DNA of 64,000 nt from positions 10,129,742-10,193,741 of the forward strand of contig ML660774.1 in the NCBI GenBank assembly GCA_007570785.1. The letters run 5' to 3'. Within the stretch, counting starts at the first letter, position 1, and every line of letters starts with the position of its first letter. A program made the position numbers and the translations under genes. The notes below the pieces were generated by a model. It did no database searches. It was not told the DNA's origin and worked only from the letters and a program-made list of their open reading frames with translations. Positions 22,624-33,944 of this stretch are shown piece after piece. Source of the stretch: Antilocapra americana (taxonomy: Eukaryota > Chordata > Mammalia > Artiodactyla > Antilocapridae).

Positions 22624-23321
22624 AGGAAAAGGAGTACGTCGAGGCTGTATATTGTCACCCTGCTCATTTAACTTACTTGCAGAGCACATCATGAGAAACG
22701 CTGGGCTTGAAGAAGCACAAGCTGGAATCGAGATTGCTGGGAGAAAAAATAATAACCTCAGATATGCAGACAACAACACCCTTATGGCAGAAAGTGAAGA
22801 GGAACTAAAAAGCCTCTTGCTGAAAGTGAAAGAAGAGAGTGAAAAAGTTGGCTTAAAACTCAACATTCAGAAAACTAAGATCATGGCATCTGGTCCCATC
22901 ACTCCATGGCAAATAGATGGGGAAACAGTGGAAAAAGTGTCAGACTTTATTTTTTGGGCTCCATAACCACTGCAGATGGTGATTGCAGCCATGAAATCAA
23001 AAGACGCCTACTCCTTGGAAGGAAAGTTATGGCCAACCTGGATAGCATATTGAAAAGCAGAGACATTACTTTGCCAACAAAGGTTCATCTAATCAAGGCT
23101 GTTTTTTCCAGTAGTCATATGGATGTGAGAGTTGGACAGTGAAAAAGGCTGAGCACCAAAGAATTGATGCTTTTGAGCTGTGGTGTTGGAGAAGACTCTT
23201 GAGAGTCCCTTGGACTGCAAGGAGATCCAACCAGTCCATCCTAAAGGAGATCAGTCCTGGGTGTTCACTGGAAGGACTGATGTTGAAGCTGAAACTCCAA
23301 TACTTTGGCCACCTCATGTGA
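22624..23321 (+). pseudogene. Broken BovB reverse transcriptase ORF2
   Basis: Open blocks at 22,559-22,966, 22,906-23,142 and 23,139-23,321 are overlapping pieces of the same protein in shifted frames. They run from the 'RRGCILSPC' region (RQGCILSPC in the usual form) and the Tyr-Ala-Asp-Asn catalytic site through to '[13 protein letters not shown]' and 'LQYFGHLM'. Confidence 0.85.
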
Positions 23322-23543
23322 AGAGTTGGCTCATTGGAAAAGACCCTAATGCTGGGAAGGATTGGGGGCAGGAGGAGAAGGGGAAGACAGAGGATGAGAT
23401 GGCTGGATGGCATCACTGACTTGATGGACATGGGTTTGGGTGGACTCTGGGAGTTTGTGATGGACAGGGAGGCCTGGCGTGCTGCGGTTAGGGGTCACCA
23501 AGAGTCGGACATGACTGAGCGTCTGAACTGATACTGATACTGA
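22624..23543 (+). mobile_element. BovB fragment 3
   Basis: Starts abruptly in the RT region ('ggaaaaggagtacgtcgaggctg') and runs to 'gtctgaactgatactgatactga'. The catalytic site reads Tyr-Ala-Asp-Asn instead of YADD within the 135-codon frame at 22,559-22,966. That frame begins in unrelated flanking DNA. A frameshift occurs near 22,960, so the copy is inactive. Confidence 0.93.
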
Positions 23544-23984
23544 TTCTTTTTGGGCTCTTAGGAGATTGGTACAATTAAAATAATGATAAAAAATAAGTGG
23601 ATTCCTAAGGTATACATAGTTCTTTATTTTCTTCCTTTGTTTTAAGATTTTGAGAAAGAAATACTTGCCAAATAAGAAAATATATTGCTATTTAAAAAAC
23701 ACAAAACCCAAGACTTGGGGAAATTAAAGTTCATTTAAGGACTATGAATTAAATCCTTCAGATTCAAAAGCTCATGTTCATTATCTCATGTCAGATTCTA
23801 CCTTCAGTACAACAGTGAAGCAATGATTTACTACCTAAAATGAGATTTTGTTTCATATACGGTAGCACTTTTTATAAAGTAAAATAGGACAAACCTTTGT
23901 GCACTTCATTATATACTAAAATAAGTGTAGCACTTCCCACATATTTTTCTTAGTATAAACAAGACTACTTGTTTACAAATTTAT
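23544..23984. other. AT-rich intergenic DNA
   Basis: Nothing recognised. Confidence 0.5.
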
Positions 23985-24115
23985 TCCATTTATTTCTTTG
24001 TGAATGGGGCCTGTGTACTATTCATTTTTGCATCTCTTTTCATGAATGATGTCTGGAAAATAGGGACATAATAGGGAGATTAATAAGTCAGTTGAATGAA
24101 TGGAAGAATGCATGA
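23985..24115 (+). repeat. L2 3' end remnant
   Basis: 'gtgaatggggcctgtgtactatt', 'tgtctggaaaatagggac' and 'agtcagttgaatgaatg' resemble the L2 3' terminus. Confidence 0.45.
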
Positions 24116-25074
24116 AAAATTGAATGGTTAACTGCCTAATTCATTTATTTTTCTAAAAAGAGCTCAGAGTATTTTGTAAATTAAATGTAATAATTCCATA
24201 ATTAATTTTTATATTGGTTTTTCTTACAGTGAACTCCTGTACTTCATTTCCCTTTATCATGCAATTAAACTTTTGTTAGGCATGTCTTATTTGAAAACAA
24301 ACTAAGCCAGAGCAAGAAATCAAAAAGGTAAATATATCCCTCACTACAATAAAATGGATATACCGTAATTCCTACTTCTGTTCTCTGCTGATACCTTCAG
24401 GTTAACTCCAATTAATTTGTAAACTGAGTATAATGAAGCATTCATGGTGGTTCTACATTTATTCTTTTTGTGAAGCAAACATACTAACTCTTGTACACTT
24501 CATATGAACATTACTGCATAATTCAGGACAGGACCTACAACATTACCTGGGTCTCTAAGGTAATAAGAAATATCACTCCTTCCTGTTGGAAAGTAGTCAG
24601 ACACTAAAAATGACACTTGGCAATTGTTTAATAACTGAAAGTGACCTAAATCTCTGTTCTATAATTTGTCTAACCACCAGTAACAGGTTCGAAGAGTTTT
24701 ACTGTATCTCATGTCGGTAAACCAGTCTCATTGTTAAAATACTCCAAGTACTCTTGACTTGGTATTTCCTTCCTGGGAAAGAGCCCTTCGCTGGGTTTTC
24801 CATGGCCTCCGAGGGTGTGTAAAAAGCTCTCCTGCTTAGTGGACCACGATTACACATAGCAGTATTTTTGTATCCCTTGAGTTTAGTAAGGACAAGAACC
24901 GTTCTTAATTTAAGCTTCTACTAACACAGGCAACACTTCACTGTATTGCTCTTCCCTTTATTGCATTTATTAGATACTGGTTTTGTTCTGTTTTGCATTT
25001 TGAAGGTTTGTAACAATCCTGCATCAAGCAAGTCTGTTGGTGCCATATTTTCAGCAGCATTAATATTTTTTTCT
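24116..25074. other. AT-rich intergenic DNA
   Basis: Nothing recognised. No open frame worth listing. Confidence 0.5.
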
Positions 25075-25560
25075 AACTTTTCATTTTATATTGGAGTATA
25101 GCCAATTAGCAATGTTGTGATAGCTTCAGGTACACAGGAATGGGACTCAACCATACATACACCTGTACCTATGCTCTGTCCAAAACCCTCCCACCCAGGC
25201 TGCCACCTAACACTAAGCAGAGTTCCCTGGGCTCTACAGGAGGTCCTTGTTTGTTATCCATTTTAAACAGAGCAGTGTGTACCTGTCCATCCCACATTCC
25301 CTAACTATCCCTTCTCCCCATTTCTCACCCAACTCTCCGCAACCATTAAGTTCATTCTTTAAGTCTGTGAGTCTCTTTCTGGTTTGCAAATAAGTCCATT
25401 TGAATCATTTCTTCTTAGACTCTGCTTATAAGGGATGTCAAACAGTATTTCTCTTTCTCTGACTTACTTCATTCAGTATGACAATCTTAGTCCTATCCAT
25501 GTTGCTGCTGCAGCATTATTTTTAATTAGGATGTATACATTTCTTGAACTTTTAAATGTA
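25075..25560 (-). mobile_element. L1 3' UTR fragment, antisense
   Basis: The plus strand reads the reverse complement of an artiodactyl L1 3' region. Motifs are 'attggagtatagccaattagc', 'caggtacacagg', 'aagcagagttccctgggctctacaggaggtccttg', 'aagtctgtgagtctctttctg' and 'ccatgttgctgc'. The 61-codon frame at 25,435-25,620 is part of this repeat. Confidence 0.75.
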
Positions 25561-25879
25561 GGAAGTCACATTCACCAATTACTCAAATCTTGTTTTTTGA
25601 AATCCCATTATAAATTTTAAATAGCTGTTTTATAATTTTTTCATGCTCCTTATCAAAATTATACTTAATTACATGTTAAGTTTATTCAGTCTCTGCTTTT
25701 AAATAATATTTATATACTGAAAATGTTCAACTTTATTTCTCAAGACTCAATCTGTCCACTGAATTGCTGATTCATATTCACTAGCTTACTGAATATTTTT
25801 ACCTGTGTATCAAATATTCATTTAAATTTAAAACAAGACCAAACCTGAGTTTTTTTTGTTTCTACAGAATAATGTCACT
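25561..25879. other. AT-rich spacer
   Basis: Nothing recognised. Confidence 0.5.
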
Positions 25880-26150
25880 CACTTAGAAGACATTCCTTGA
25901 CTAAGATGGATAAATATTCCTCCAAGCCTACAGGATCTTCTGCTTTTAATGTGTGTACCCTATTATTCTGCTTTGAAATTTTTCTAAATAATATTTATTA
26001 CCTGAAATTATATTGCATATTTACACATGCATAACTGTCTCCCCAAATACATCCTAAAATATACACTGCTTGAGAATAAGAGCTTGTGCTTATTCTACCT
26101 CCAATAGAAGTTCTTTGAACATTGTGGCTACTAAAAATAGTTTTTAAAGA
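25880..26150 (+). repeat. L2 3' remnant
   Basis: 'agaagacattccttgactaag', 'ctgtctccccaaatacatcc', 'tatacactgcttgagaataagagcttgtg' and 'gttctttgaaca' follow L2 3' order. Confidence 0.5.
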
Positions 26151-26399
26151 AAAAGAGGAAGGAAATATATTTTATATTTATTTGTGATTGTTTACATACT
26201 ATCTTTTTTCATTTTTACAAATATCCACTTGGGTCAAAATGAATTATTGATTTTTTAAAGTATTTATTTTAAAATGTTCCCCTTTCTTAACTTTCTTATT
26301 AATAATAAATGATTTTTTCATTGTTGGTTTATTACTTTTTCCAACTATGTCATGATAACATTAGCTAATATTTACAATTTTAAAGTCTAACTTTCTTTT

Positions 26400-27140
26400 T
26401 TAATAATTTTGGAATATGTAGAAATGCCTCAATGATGATAAGCAGAGATTCTGATCTTTTCCCAGACTTCAGAGAAAATATCTTTTTAATTTACTAGTAA
26501 TTTTCATCTTGAGACAGTCTTAATGATTTTAAGAAAATACTTTCATAACTTGCTTATGGAGAATTTTAATCATAGTGAATATTCTTTTTCTCTTTAGCAA
26601 AAGATTTTTTGTTATCTGTCTACATAATCATAATCACTTTCATCTGATCTACTTTTGAGATGGTTTGTGTTAATAGATGTTTTATTTTGGAACTAGTCTA
26701 AAAGATCTGAGATGAATCCCACTTTGTCATATATCATGTGTGTTTTGTCAATGCTTCCTTACATGAATTTTTAATACAAAAAGTAGGAATAATTTCTTTT
26801 TTCGAGCTTGTGATCATTTATATAAAATAGAAATTTTATTTTTCAATAGTACAAAATTCATTGCCTCTAAAAGAATACTTAGCCCAGAATTTTTCTCAAA
26901 TAACATCGATGCATCTTTCAGTATATTTCCTTGTCAATGATCTATTCTGGTGCTCTAAATCTTCTTGAGTTATTTTTAACAAATTATTTTGCCCATAAAC
27001 TTATCCATTCTATCAAAATTTTAAAATAATTTTGTTTTACATAGTATTCTTTCAAAATTTAAAGTAGTGCTTCAGGTTTATATTTTTAAATTTAATGTTA
27101 GATGGTTGTACTTTATTTTTTGGATTACATATTTTTATTT
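26400..27140 (-). mobile_element. Ancient L1 ORF2 fragment, antisense
   Basis: The plus strand reads diverged antisense L1 ORF2. It has 'gatgaatcccactttgtcat', 'catcgatgcatctttcagtat', 'aatcttcttgagttatttttaac', and 'ttatccattctatcaaaatt' followed by 'acatagtattctttca'. No frame survives. Confidence 0.6.
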
Positions 27141-27264
27141 TTAACACAAGCAACCAATTCTTCATGAATTCTTTTTTTTTCTAGTTTTCCTTTTTATTTA
27201 CTTATTTATTTTGCAGGCAGGTATGTATTTACATACATATTCATATATTGCTTGAGATTATATA

Positions 27265-27380
27265 GCAATGTTATGAACAGCACTGGAAAGAGGCTGAGTT
27301 TGAAGCTATATGACCTTGTCTGGGTGTTTAATCTTCCTAATATCACAATCCTTTCATATGTATAATATAAATAATAACAT
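27265..27380 (-). repeat. MIR remnant
   Basis: 'ctatatgaccttgtctgggtgtttaatcttcctaat' and the following AT-rich 'gtataatataaataataac' read like the antisense MIR core. Confidence 0.5.
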
Positions 27381-27420
27381 GTTTTTTTCTTATAAGTCTA
27401 TTATGAAAAGTGTATTACAA

Positions 27421-28090
27421 ACCAAAAGAAAGGCAATGCCAAAAGAATGTTCAAAATACTGGACAATTGCACTCATTTCACATGGTAGCAAGGTAATGCC
27501 CAAAATCATTCAAGCTAGGCTTCAGCAGTACGTGAATGGAGAATTTCTAGATGTACAAGTTGGATTTAGAAAAGGCAGAAGAATCAGAGATCAAATTGCC
27601 AACATCGTTTGGAGCACAGAAGAAGCAACAGACTCCAGAAAAACATCTACTTCTGCTTCATTGACTACACTAAAGCCTTTAACTGTGTGGATCACAACAA
27701 ATTGTAAAAAATTCTTAAAGAGGCGGGAATACCAGACCATCTTACCTGCCTCCTAAGAAGCCTGGATGAAGTAAAGAAGCAACAAAACCAGACATGGAAC
27801 AACAGACTGGGTCCAAATTGGGAAAGGAGTATGTCAAGGCTGTATATTGTCACTCTGCTTATTTAACTTATATGTAGAATACATCATGCATGGATGAAGC
27901 CCAAGATGGAATCAAGATTGCTTGGAGAAATATCAACAACCTCAGATATGCAGATGACACCACCCTTATGGCAGAAAGTGAAGAACTAAAGAGCCTCTTG
28001 ATGAAAGTGAAAGAGGAGGGTGAAAAAGTTGGCTTCAAACTCAACATTCAAAAAATGAAGACTATGGCATCTGCTCCCATCACTTCATGA
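27421..28090 (+). pseudogene. Broken BovB reverse transcriptase ORF2
   Basis: Open blocks at 27,310-27,756 and 27,890-28,090. The first starts in flanking DNA and covers the N-terminal RT part with 'GFRKGRRIRDQIANI'. The second carries the YADD box and 'EKVGFKLNIQKMK'. There are indels between them. Confidence 0.8.
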
Positions 28091-28942
28091 CAAATAGATG
28101 GGGAAATGATGGACAACAGTGACAGACTTTATTTTCTTGGGCTTCAAATTCACTGTGGATGGTGACTGCTGCCATGAAATTAAAAGGCTCTTGTTTCTTG
28201 GAAGAAAAGCTAGGACTAACCTAGACAGTGTATTAAAAAGCAGAGACATGACTTTGCTAACAAAAGTCTGCATGGTCATCTGATATGAAGAGCCAACTCA
28301 TTGGAAAAGACCCTGACACTGGGAAAGACTGAAGGCAGAAGGAAAGGGGAAAACAGAGGATCAGACGGTTGGACAGCATCATGGACTCAATGGACATGAA
28401 TTTGAGCAAACTCTGAGAGATGGTGAAGGACAGGGAAGCCTGATGTGCTGCAGCCCATGGGGTCCCAAAGAGTCAGACACAACTGAGCAACTGAACAACA
28501 ACAATGGTTTTTCTAGTAGTCATGTATGGATGTGAGAGTTGGACTTTATAGAAGGCTGAGTACTGAAGAATTAATGCTTTTGAACTGTGGTGTTGGAGAA
28601 GACTCTTGACAGTCCCTGGACAGCAAGGAAAACAAATTAGTCTATCCTAAAGGAAATCAGTCCTGAATATATTCATTGGAAGGACTGGTGCTGAAGCTGA
28701 AGCACCAATAATTTGGCCACCTGATGTGAAGAGCTGACTCACTGGAAAAGACCCTTTTGCTGGGAAAGACTGAAGGTAAGAAGAGAAGGGGATGACAGCG
28801 ACTGAGATGGTTGGAAGGCATCACCAATTCAATGGACATGAGTTTGAGCAAACTCCAGGAGATAGTGAAGGAGAGGAAAGCCAGGCATGCTGCAGTCCTT
28901 GGGGTAGCAAAGAGTCATACACAACTGAGCAACTGAACAACA
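27421..28942 (+). mobile_element. BovB fragment 4 with two 3' ends
   Basis: BovB RT sequence runs from 27,421 to about 28,270. It then jumps to a BovB 3' tail (about 28,280-28,500, ending 'ctgaacaacaaca'). The interrupted part then resumes ('atggtttttctagtagtcatg', 28,504) and ends a second time at about 28,942. One reading is a second 5'-truncated BovB inserted in the first. An 'atggt' flanks the inner piece on both sides. The catalytic YADD is kept at about 27,948-27,959, but frames are broken. Confidence 0.85.
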
Positions 28943-31550
28943 AGACATGCAGGGCAAGAGGAATATATTTGTTATATATAATAAATGATCAAAGATTGCA
29001 ATCATATTTACCTTCTGTTTTTTATTTTTCTGACTTCTAAATTTGAACACATTTAAATTTATATTCTTCCTATTTCTTAGTTTATATCACTCTGTTATCA
29101 CTTTTTCTTTAAGGCCATCATCTCTGAGTCCCAGTTCCTTACTTGCAAGAAGAATAAGTACTCATTTCCTTAATTTCCCACAGACTAGGGTATAGTAATA
29201 TATACTCTATTCATCTAGTATTGAAAAAATATGTGCAAGAGTTTATTTTTTCCTTTTAATAATAAAGATTTGTAATCCTTTAATAAATAGAAATAAAATA
29301 TTTGGATCAATAGTTTTATTCAATTTTGCAACACTAGATGAAACCTAATTATGCAACATAGAAGTATCCTAAATATAACTCTGGTTAAATAATGGGCCAT
29401 GATTTTCTCTACTGACTTAGAGTAAGAATAATACATAACTGTGATACAGTTATAGGCAGAATGCAATTATTTTATAACATAGTTATTATTTAATTAAATA
29501 AAATTAAAGCTTTATAAGTTGAATTTTGGTATAATTTCCTAGTGAGTAAATAGACATCTTGATGTTCTTTTAAGAACCTTCATTTCAAAATGTATTAAAA
29601 GTACTGTAATATCTATGTCATGTTATTTACCAACATCAGAGCAAATGGTCATAAATTAGAGAAATGCTTTATGATAGTCACTCAGTGATCTCAGGATGAG
29701 GTTCTAAATATTCCCAAGCCAGACTGATTCTTTGCATTTTACCAAAAATGTATACTGTATCAAATCTTGTCATTTTTTTCCTCCAAATAATAAACTGAAC
29801 TCAATACTTGCTGATGTATGTTTGGACAGCTTTTTATAATTTTTTTTAATTAATAGTAACACTGTCTGGAATGTTCAAGGTCTACATTTTGATTTAGTTA
29901 AACCTATTAGTACAGATGTCAAATAATAGATAACATTTTTCAACCATTTATTTAAATGATTGTTGACCTAAGTGTGACTGAAATGCAAGTCAATAAAAAC
30001 AGCGATAATATATAAAATAAAAGCAGTGGTTACAGATTAAATCATTTGTGGATCACTGATGTTGGCTCACAAGTTATGATGAAGTACTGATTCCTTACTA
30101 TTGTAGCAGATAGAAACTGGAATATGTATTGTTTAATTCCTAAAAATACTTTTAGGTTTATGTAACCTTAAGATACATAAATGTAATAATTTTAAAGTTA
30201 TAAACTCCAACTAATTTATGTCCCTTTTTCTGTAGAAATACAGAACTACTCATATTTCTCACCAAAACATTATGTTAAGTTAACAAAATTCTCACATTAG
30301 CCTACTGAGTTTTCGGAAATCTTTCACAGAACAAAATAGCCTACAACTATAAAATATTTTATGTAAAAAAAGAGTAAGAGTTCCAATTTTGTTTCTCCCA
30401 AATAGATAGTCTCATTCATTGATCACTGAATAATCTATGATCCACATTAAAACTGTGCTTTCCAAATGCCATTAAAAAAAAAACTATCTGCATATTTGTT
30501 TTCTATAATTTGTGTTTCTTTTTTAGTTGTTTCTATAATTAAATTTATTTAGTTATCACCTATTATTTATTTTGGTACTTTCCCTCTATATTTACTATGA
30601 TAATTTCAAATCATTCTTCTATATTTTTAAACATGCATTTCTTTTTCATGTATTTATTATTTGTGTTGTAATGTTATTTTTCTCCCTCAGTTCCTAGGAC
30701 TAGGAAATTTGTGCTTCCTCATCCCTCTGTTATTTTGTCATCATGTTGGCACATTTTTCTGCTTAATTTATATCCACATGTATTTCATCTAAACTAAAAG
30801 AACATCAAGGGATGATTTTTTCCCCCCTCTTGGTTTTATTCTAATCTAGAATGGATTTTTCTCTTTGACTATAGTCTTTTCTTTTTATTTTTTTTTCATT
30901 TATTGTAATATTTTGGCTGCCTGCCACTTTGTTTCTCTTTCTCATGTTTAATGTGAAGAGCTCTCTTGCATGAACATAGTGCAAAGTTTCCTTCACTTAA
31001 TGCCTATCTCTACTATTTCATCTGAGAACTGCATTTATTTTCTTTAAGGTCTATTATTTTCTTTTTCTTTTTTTGAAGGTAGAGGGTTTATGTGTCCAAT
31101 TGAAGGACTCACCTGGGATTGTGGAAGGCTGAGCTGAGATCTTCTGGTTCTGGTTATTGTGTGATGGGCATGGGGACCCCATGGGAGTTAGAAAATATGA
31201 TTTCTTTTCTCATAGTAGTGCTTTATGGAAGAAGAAATTCTCATTTGACTTTAGTTTCTTAACCAGGCTCTGTTATCTTTATTTTTGAAAAAATCATGTT
31301 ATCACAAAAAGGGATTAAACAATATGCAAACATAATTTGGCATAACAACTAACTGGTCTAGTGAGAGAAAAATAGCATGGATGTGCTATGAGGTAGGAAA
31401 AATAACTACCATATTATGATTAAAATTATATGTTCCTTGCAGCAGCTTCTGACTGTGATATATATGTTCTTGAAGTAGTATTCGCCTGAACATTAACTTG
31501 AAAAATTAACATTAAATTTCTTTTTAATTAAACTGAATTAAGTAGCAGTT
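28943..31550. other. Long AT-rich stretch without recognisable features
   Basis: About 2.6 kb with no open frame above 60 codons and no repeat I can assign. The plus strand at 30.5-31.1 kb is strikingly T-rich and might be a very old antisense LINE. Confidence 0.45.
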
Positions 31551-31800
31551 AGCAATTAAGGATATATTTTAAAGAAATAGAAAAGTCAAAGGATTAGAAT
31601 TTTTAACATACTATGAGTTTATTCTAATGGGTAAGATACATACCGAAGGGTACAGGTAGATAATTTGAGAGAGGGGGAAAACACGAAAGTCTACAAATAA
31701 CAGGAACTGACATTGGGCAACTTCGGACCTATTAAAAATCAAAGAAATATATGATATTCATCTATCAAACTAGCAAAATAATGAACTCTTGACAAAAATT
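31551..31800 (+). repeat. Probable ancient L1 fragment
   Basis: 'cggacctattaaaaatcaaag' and 'catctatcaaactagcaaaataatg' look like a degraded L1 ORF2 C-terminal region. It probably belongs with the L1M piece at 32,430-32,900, split by later insertions. Weak similarity only. Confidence 0.3.
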
Positions 31801-31805
31801 TAATA

Positions 31806-32030
31806 TGGAATCTAGAAAACTGGTAAATGTGAACCTGTTTGTAGGCAGGAGTAGAGAACACAGACATAGAGGATGCATTTGTGGACACAGGGAGGAAAGG
31901 AGAGAGTGGGGTAAATCGGAATAGCACTGACATACACACGACCGTGTGTACAGATCGCTCATGCTGCTGCACAGCAGAAACAGGACTGCACATCAATTAT
32001 CCCAATTAAAAGTACAGTTACAAATAAATA
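31806..32030 (+). mobile_element. L1 3' UTR fragment
   Basis: 'gtgaacctgtttgtaggcagg', 'agagaacacagacatagagg', 'ttgtggacacagggaggaaaggagag', 'agcactgacatacacacgac' and 'tgcacagcagaaaca' match the order of a ruminant L1 3' UTR. The middle G-rich part is deleted. The minus-strand frames at 31,739-31,996 are antisense shadows. Confidence 0.65.
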
Positions 32031-32117
32031 ATAAAGAAGTTAGCTGAAAGAGACATTCCCAGCCACTGTAGGAAAGAAAAGGAATTGTACAGTATGGGAG
32101 AAATCTATTGGTACTAT

Positions 32118-32252
32118 CTGGGGATGAAAATGGCAGCCCACTCCCATATTCTTTTCTGGGAAATCCCATGGACAGAGAAGCCTGGCAGACTACAGCCCAT
32201 AGCGTCTCAAGAGAGTTGGACATGACTTAGAAACTAAACAGCAACAGCAGCA
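32118..32252 (+). mobile_element. Bov-tA-type SINE, 3' part
   Basis: 'ggcagcccactcccatattc', 'aatcccatggacagagaagcc', 'agagttggacatgacttag', and a tail of 'aacagcaacagcagc' repeats. Confidence 0.88.
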
Positions 32253-32429
32253 TAGGTGGAATCAACCACTACCTCCTTCTGGACACCAAGGAAGAGGCAG
32301 TAATGGACAGAAGTTGCCCCTGATGTCATGGAGCCTTCTACTGGGAAGACAGACAGTGAGGTTATTGTTAAAATAGAGGAAATACAGTACAGGCTGGATG
32401 GATGAAATCTAGCTTTCAAAAATATTTAT

Positions 32430-32900
32430 ATATTTTCACATAGGAATTAAAATTATAGGAATTTATCTTGGTATAAACTTACAAATAGATAGTTTTATGT
32501 ATTAAGGAATTTCATTGCACAGTTAATTATTTACAAAGTGAAAAATTATGAGCAATAAAAATGTCGATGTTTGGAATAAATGCCAAAAAATTATCATACC
32601 AATATACAAAGGAATAAGAGGCAGTCATTTAAAATAATATATATGAAAAAGGAGCAAAATGGGATAATCTATATGACAAAATGCCAATTTTAAGAAAAAG
32701 TAAAGGATTTCAAGCACAATGCTATTTTTAACATTTAAACTACACATCAACTGTATAAAATGACTGAATAAATATAAAGAGGATGATGATATATCTCCAT
32801 TTCTATGTATTTATAGTACCCATAGTTCTTTTTTTACAATCAAATTTGAATAAAATTCAAGACATAAAATTACTTTTGTTTTATTCTTATCATTTAGTTA
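32430..32900 (+). repeat. Ancient L1 (L1M) 3' fragment
   Basis: 'aaattataggaatttatcttgg', 'gaggcagtcatttaaaataata' and 'atgacaaaatgccaattttaag' follow L1M 3'-end order ('ggaatttatcc', 'gcagccattaaaaa', 'atgatcccaatttt'). Confidence 0.5.
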
Positions 32901-33219
32901 AATTTTATTTTTAAATATAGGCACATTTGAGGTGATGTATAATTTATGAGATATATAAACTGATACACAGTGGAAAGAAGACTCCCTCACGTGACCATAG
33001 CATTCTAGCCACTTAAGTTTCCCTTTGATTGAAGAGGAATGATCTTCCTCCTCACCTATTACTTTGCATTTTTCCAGAGATATTCTTTGCGTATATAAGC
33101 CTATGTCTCTAATACATGTGTATAAAATGGACATATCGGTTATGCCTTTGAATCTATAGATCTTGTTACAAGGGGATGCAGTGTAGTGCAAGGAGAAGCA
33201 GACAGGCAATCAGAACACA

Positions 33220-33405
33220 GCTCTGTTAGTTCCACTACTAGGACACTCATGAGGGTTTCAGATTTCTTAGGTGTAAATGGGGAAAATAGCCTCCTGCCTG
33301 CCAGTCCCACAGTATAAACAGAGCTAATGCAGTAGGGACAGTGATTCAAGGCAGGGGCTCTTGAGCCATACAAACTTGGATCTGCTGCATCCTACACATT
33401 TCCAT
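33220..33405 (-). repeat. MIR remnant(s)
   Basis: 'ttccactactaggacactcatgagggtttcagatttcttaggtgtaaatggggaaaatag' reads as antisense MIR core. 'gattcaaggcaggggctcttgagccatacaaacttgg' reads as antisense MIR head. The order suggests two neighbouring pieces. Confidence 0.45.
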
Positions 33406-33424
33406 ATATTGTGTGGTTTTTTAG

Positions 33425-33700
33425 GATTAGAAAGACAGAGAAAGATAAATACAAAATACTTACATATGGAATGTGGGAGGAAAACTCATAGAGAACAGAC
33501 TGGTGGTTGCCAAAAGGCAAGGGGCTGAGGGGGTGTGTTGGTCCAATGGGTGAGAGGGATCAAAAGGCACAAGCTCCAAGTTATACACTCAATAAATAAC
33601 GGGGATGTAACGCAGAGCATGGTGGTCATCAGTTAAAAATACTGCATTGCATATTTGAAAGTTGCTAAAAGAGGAAATCTTACAAGTTACCATCACAAGA
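33425..33700 (+). mobile_element. L1M-type 3' UTR fragment
   Basis: 'aaatacttacatatggaatg', 'agagaacagactggtggttgcc', 'ggggctgagggggtg', and 'ccaagttatacactcaataaataac' follow L1 3' UTR order, diverged. Confidence 0.6.
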
Positions 33701-33726
33701 AAATTAGTTCCGTAATTATGAATGAC

Positions 33727-33944
33727 TGTTGTTGTTCGGTCAGAAAGTCGCGTCCGACTTCCTGGCAACCCTATGGACTACAGCCTGCCATGCTCCTCTG
33801 TTCATGGGATTTCCCAGGCAAGAATACTAGAATGGGAGGCCATTTCCTTTTCCAGGAGATCCTCTCAGCCTAGGGATCAAACCCACATCTCTTGTCTCCT
33901 GCAATGGAAGGCAGGTTCTTTACCAATGAGCCACCAGGGAAGTC
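33727..33944 (-). mobile_element. Bov-tA-type SINE
   Basis: Full-length antisense copy from 'gttgttgttcggtcagaaagtcgcgtccgactt' to 'gagccaccagggaagtcc'. It is flanked by short 'tgaatga' repeats (33,719 and 33,952), consistent with a target-site duplication. Frames at 33,655-33,970 are SINE translations. Confidence 0.92.
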
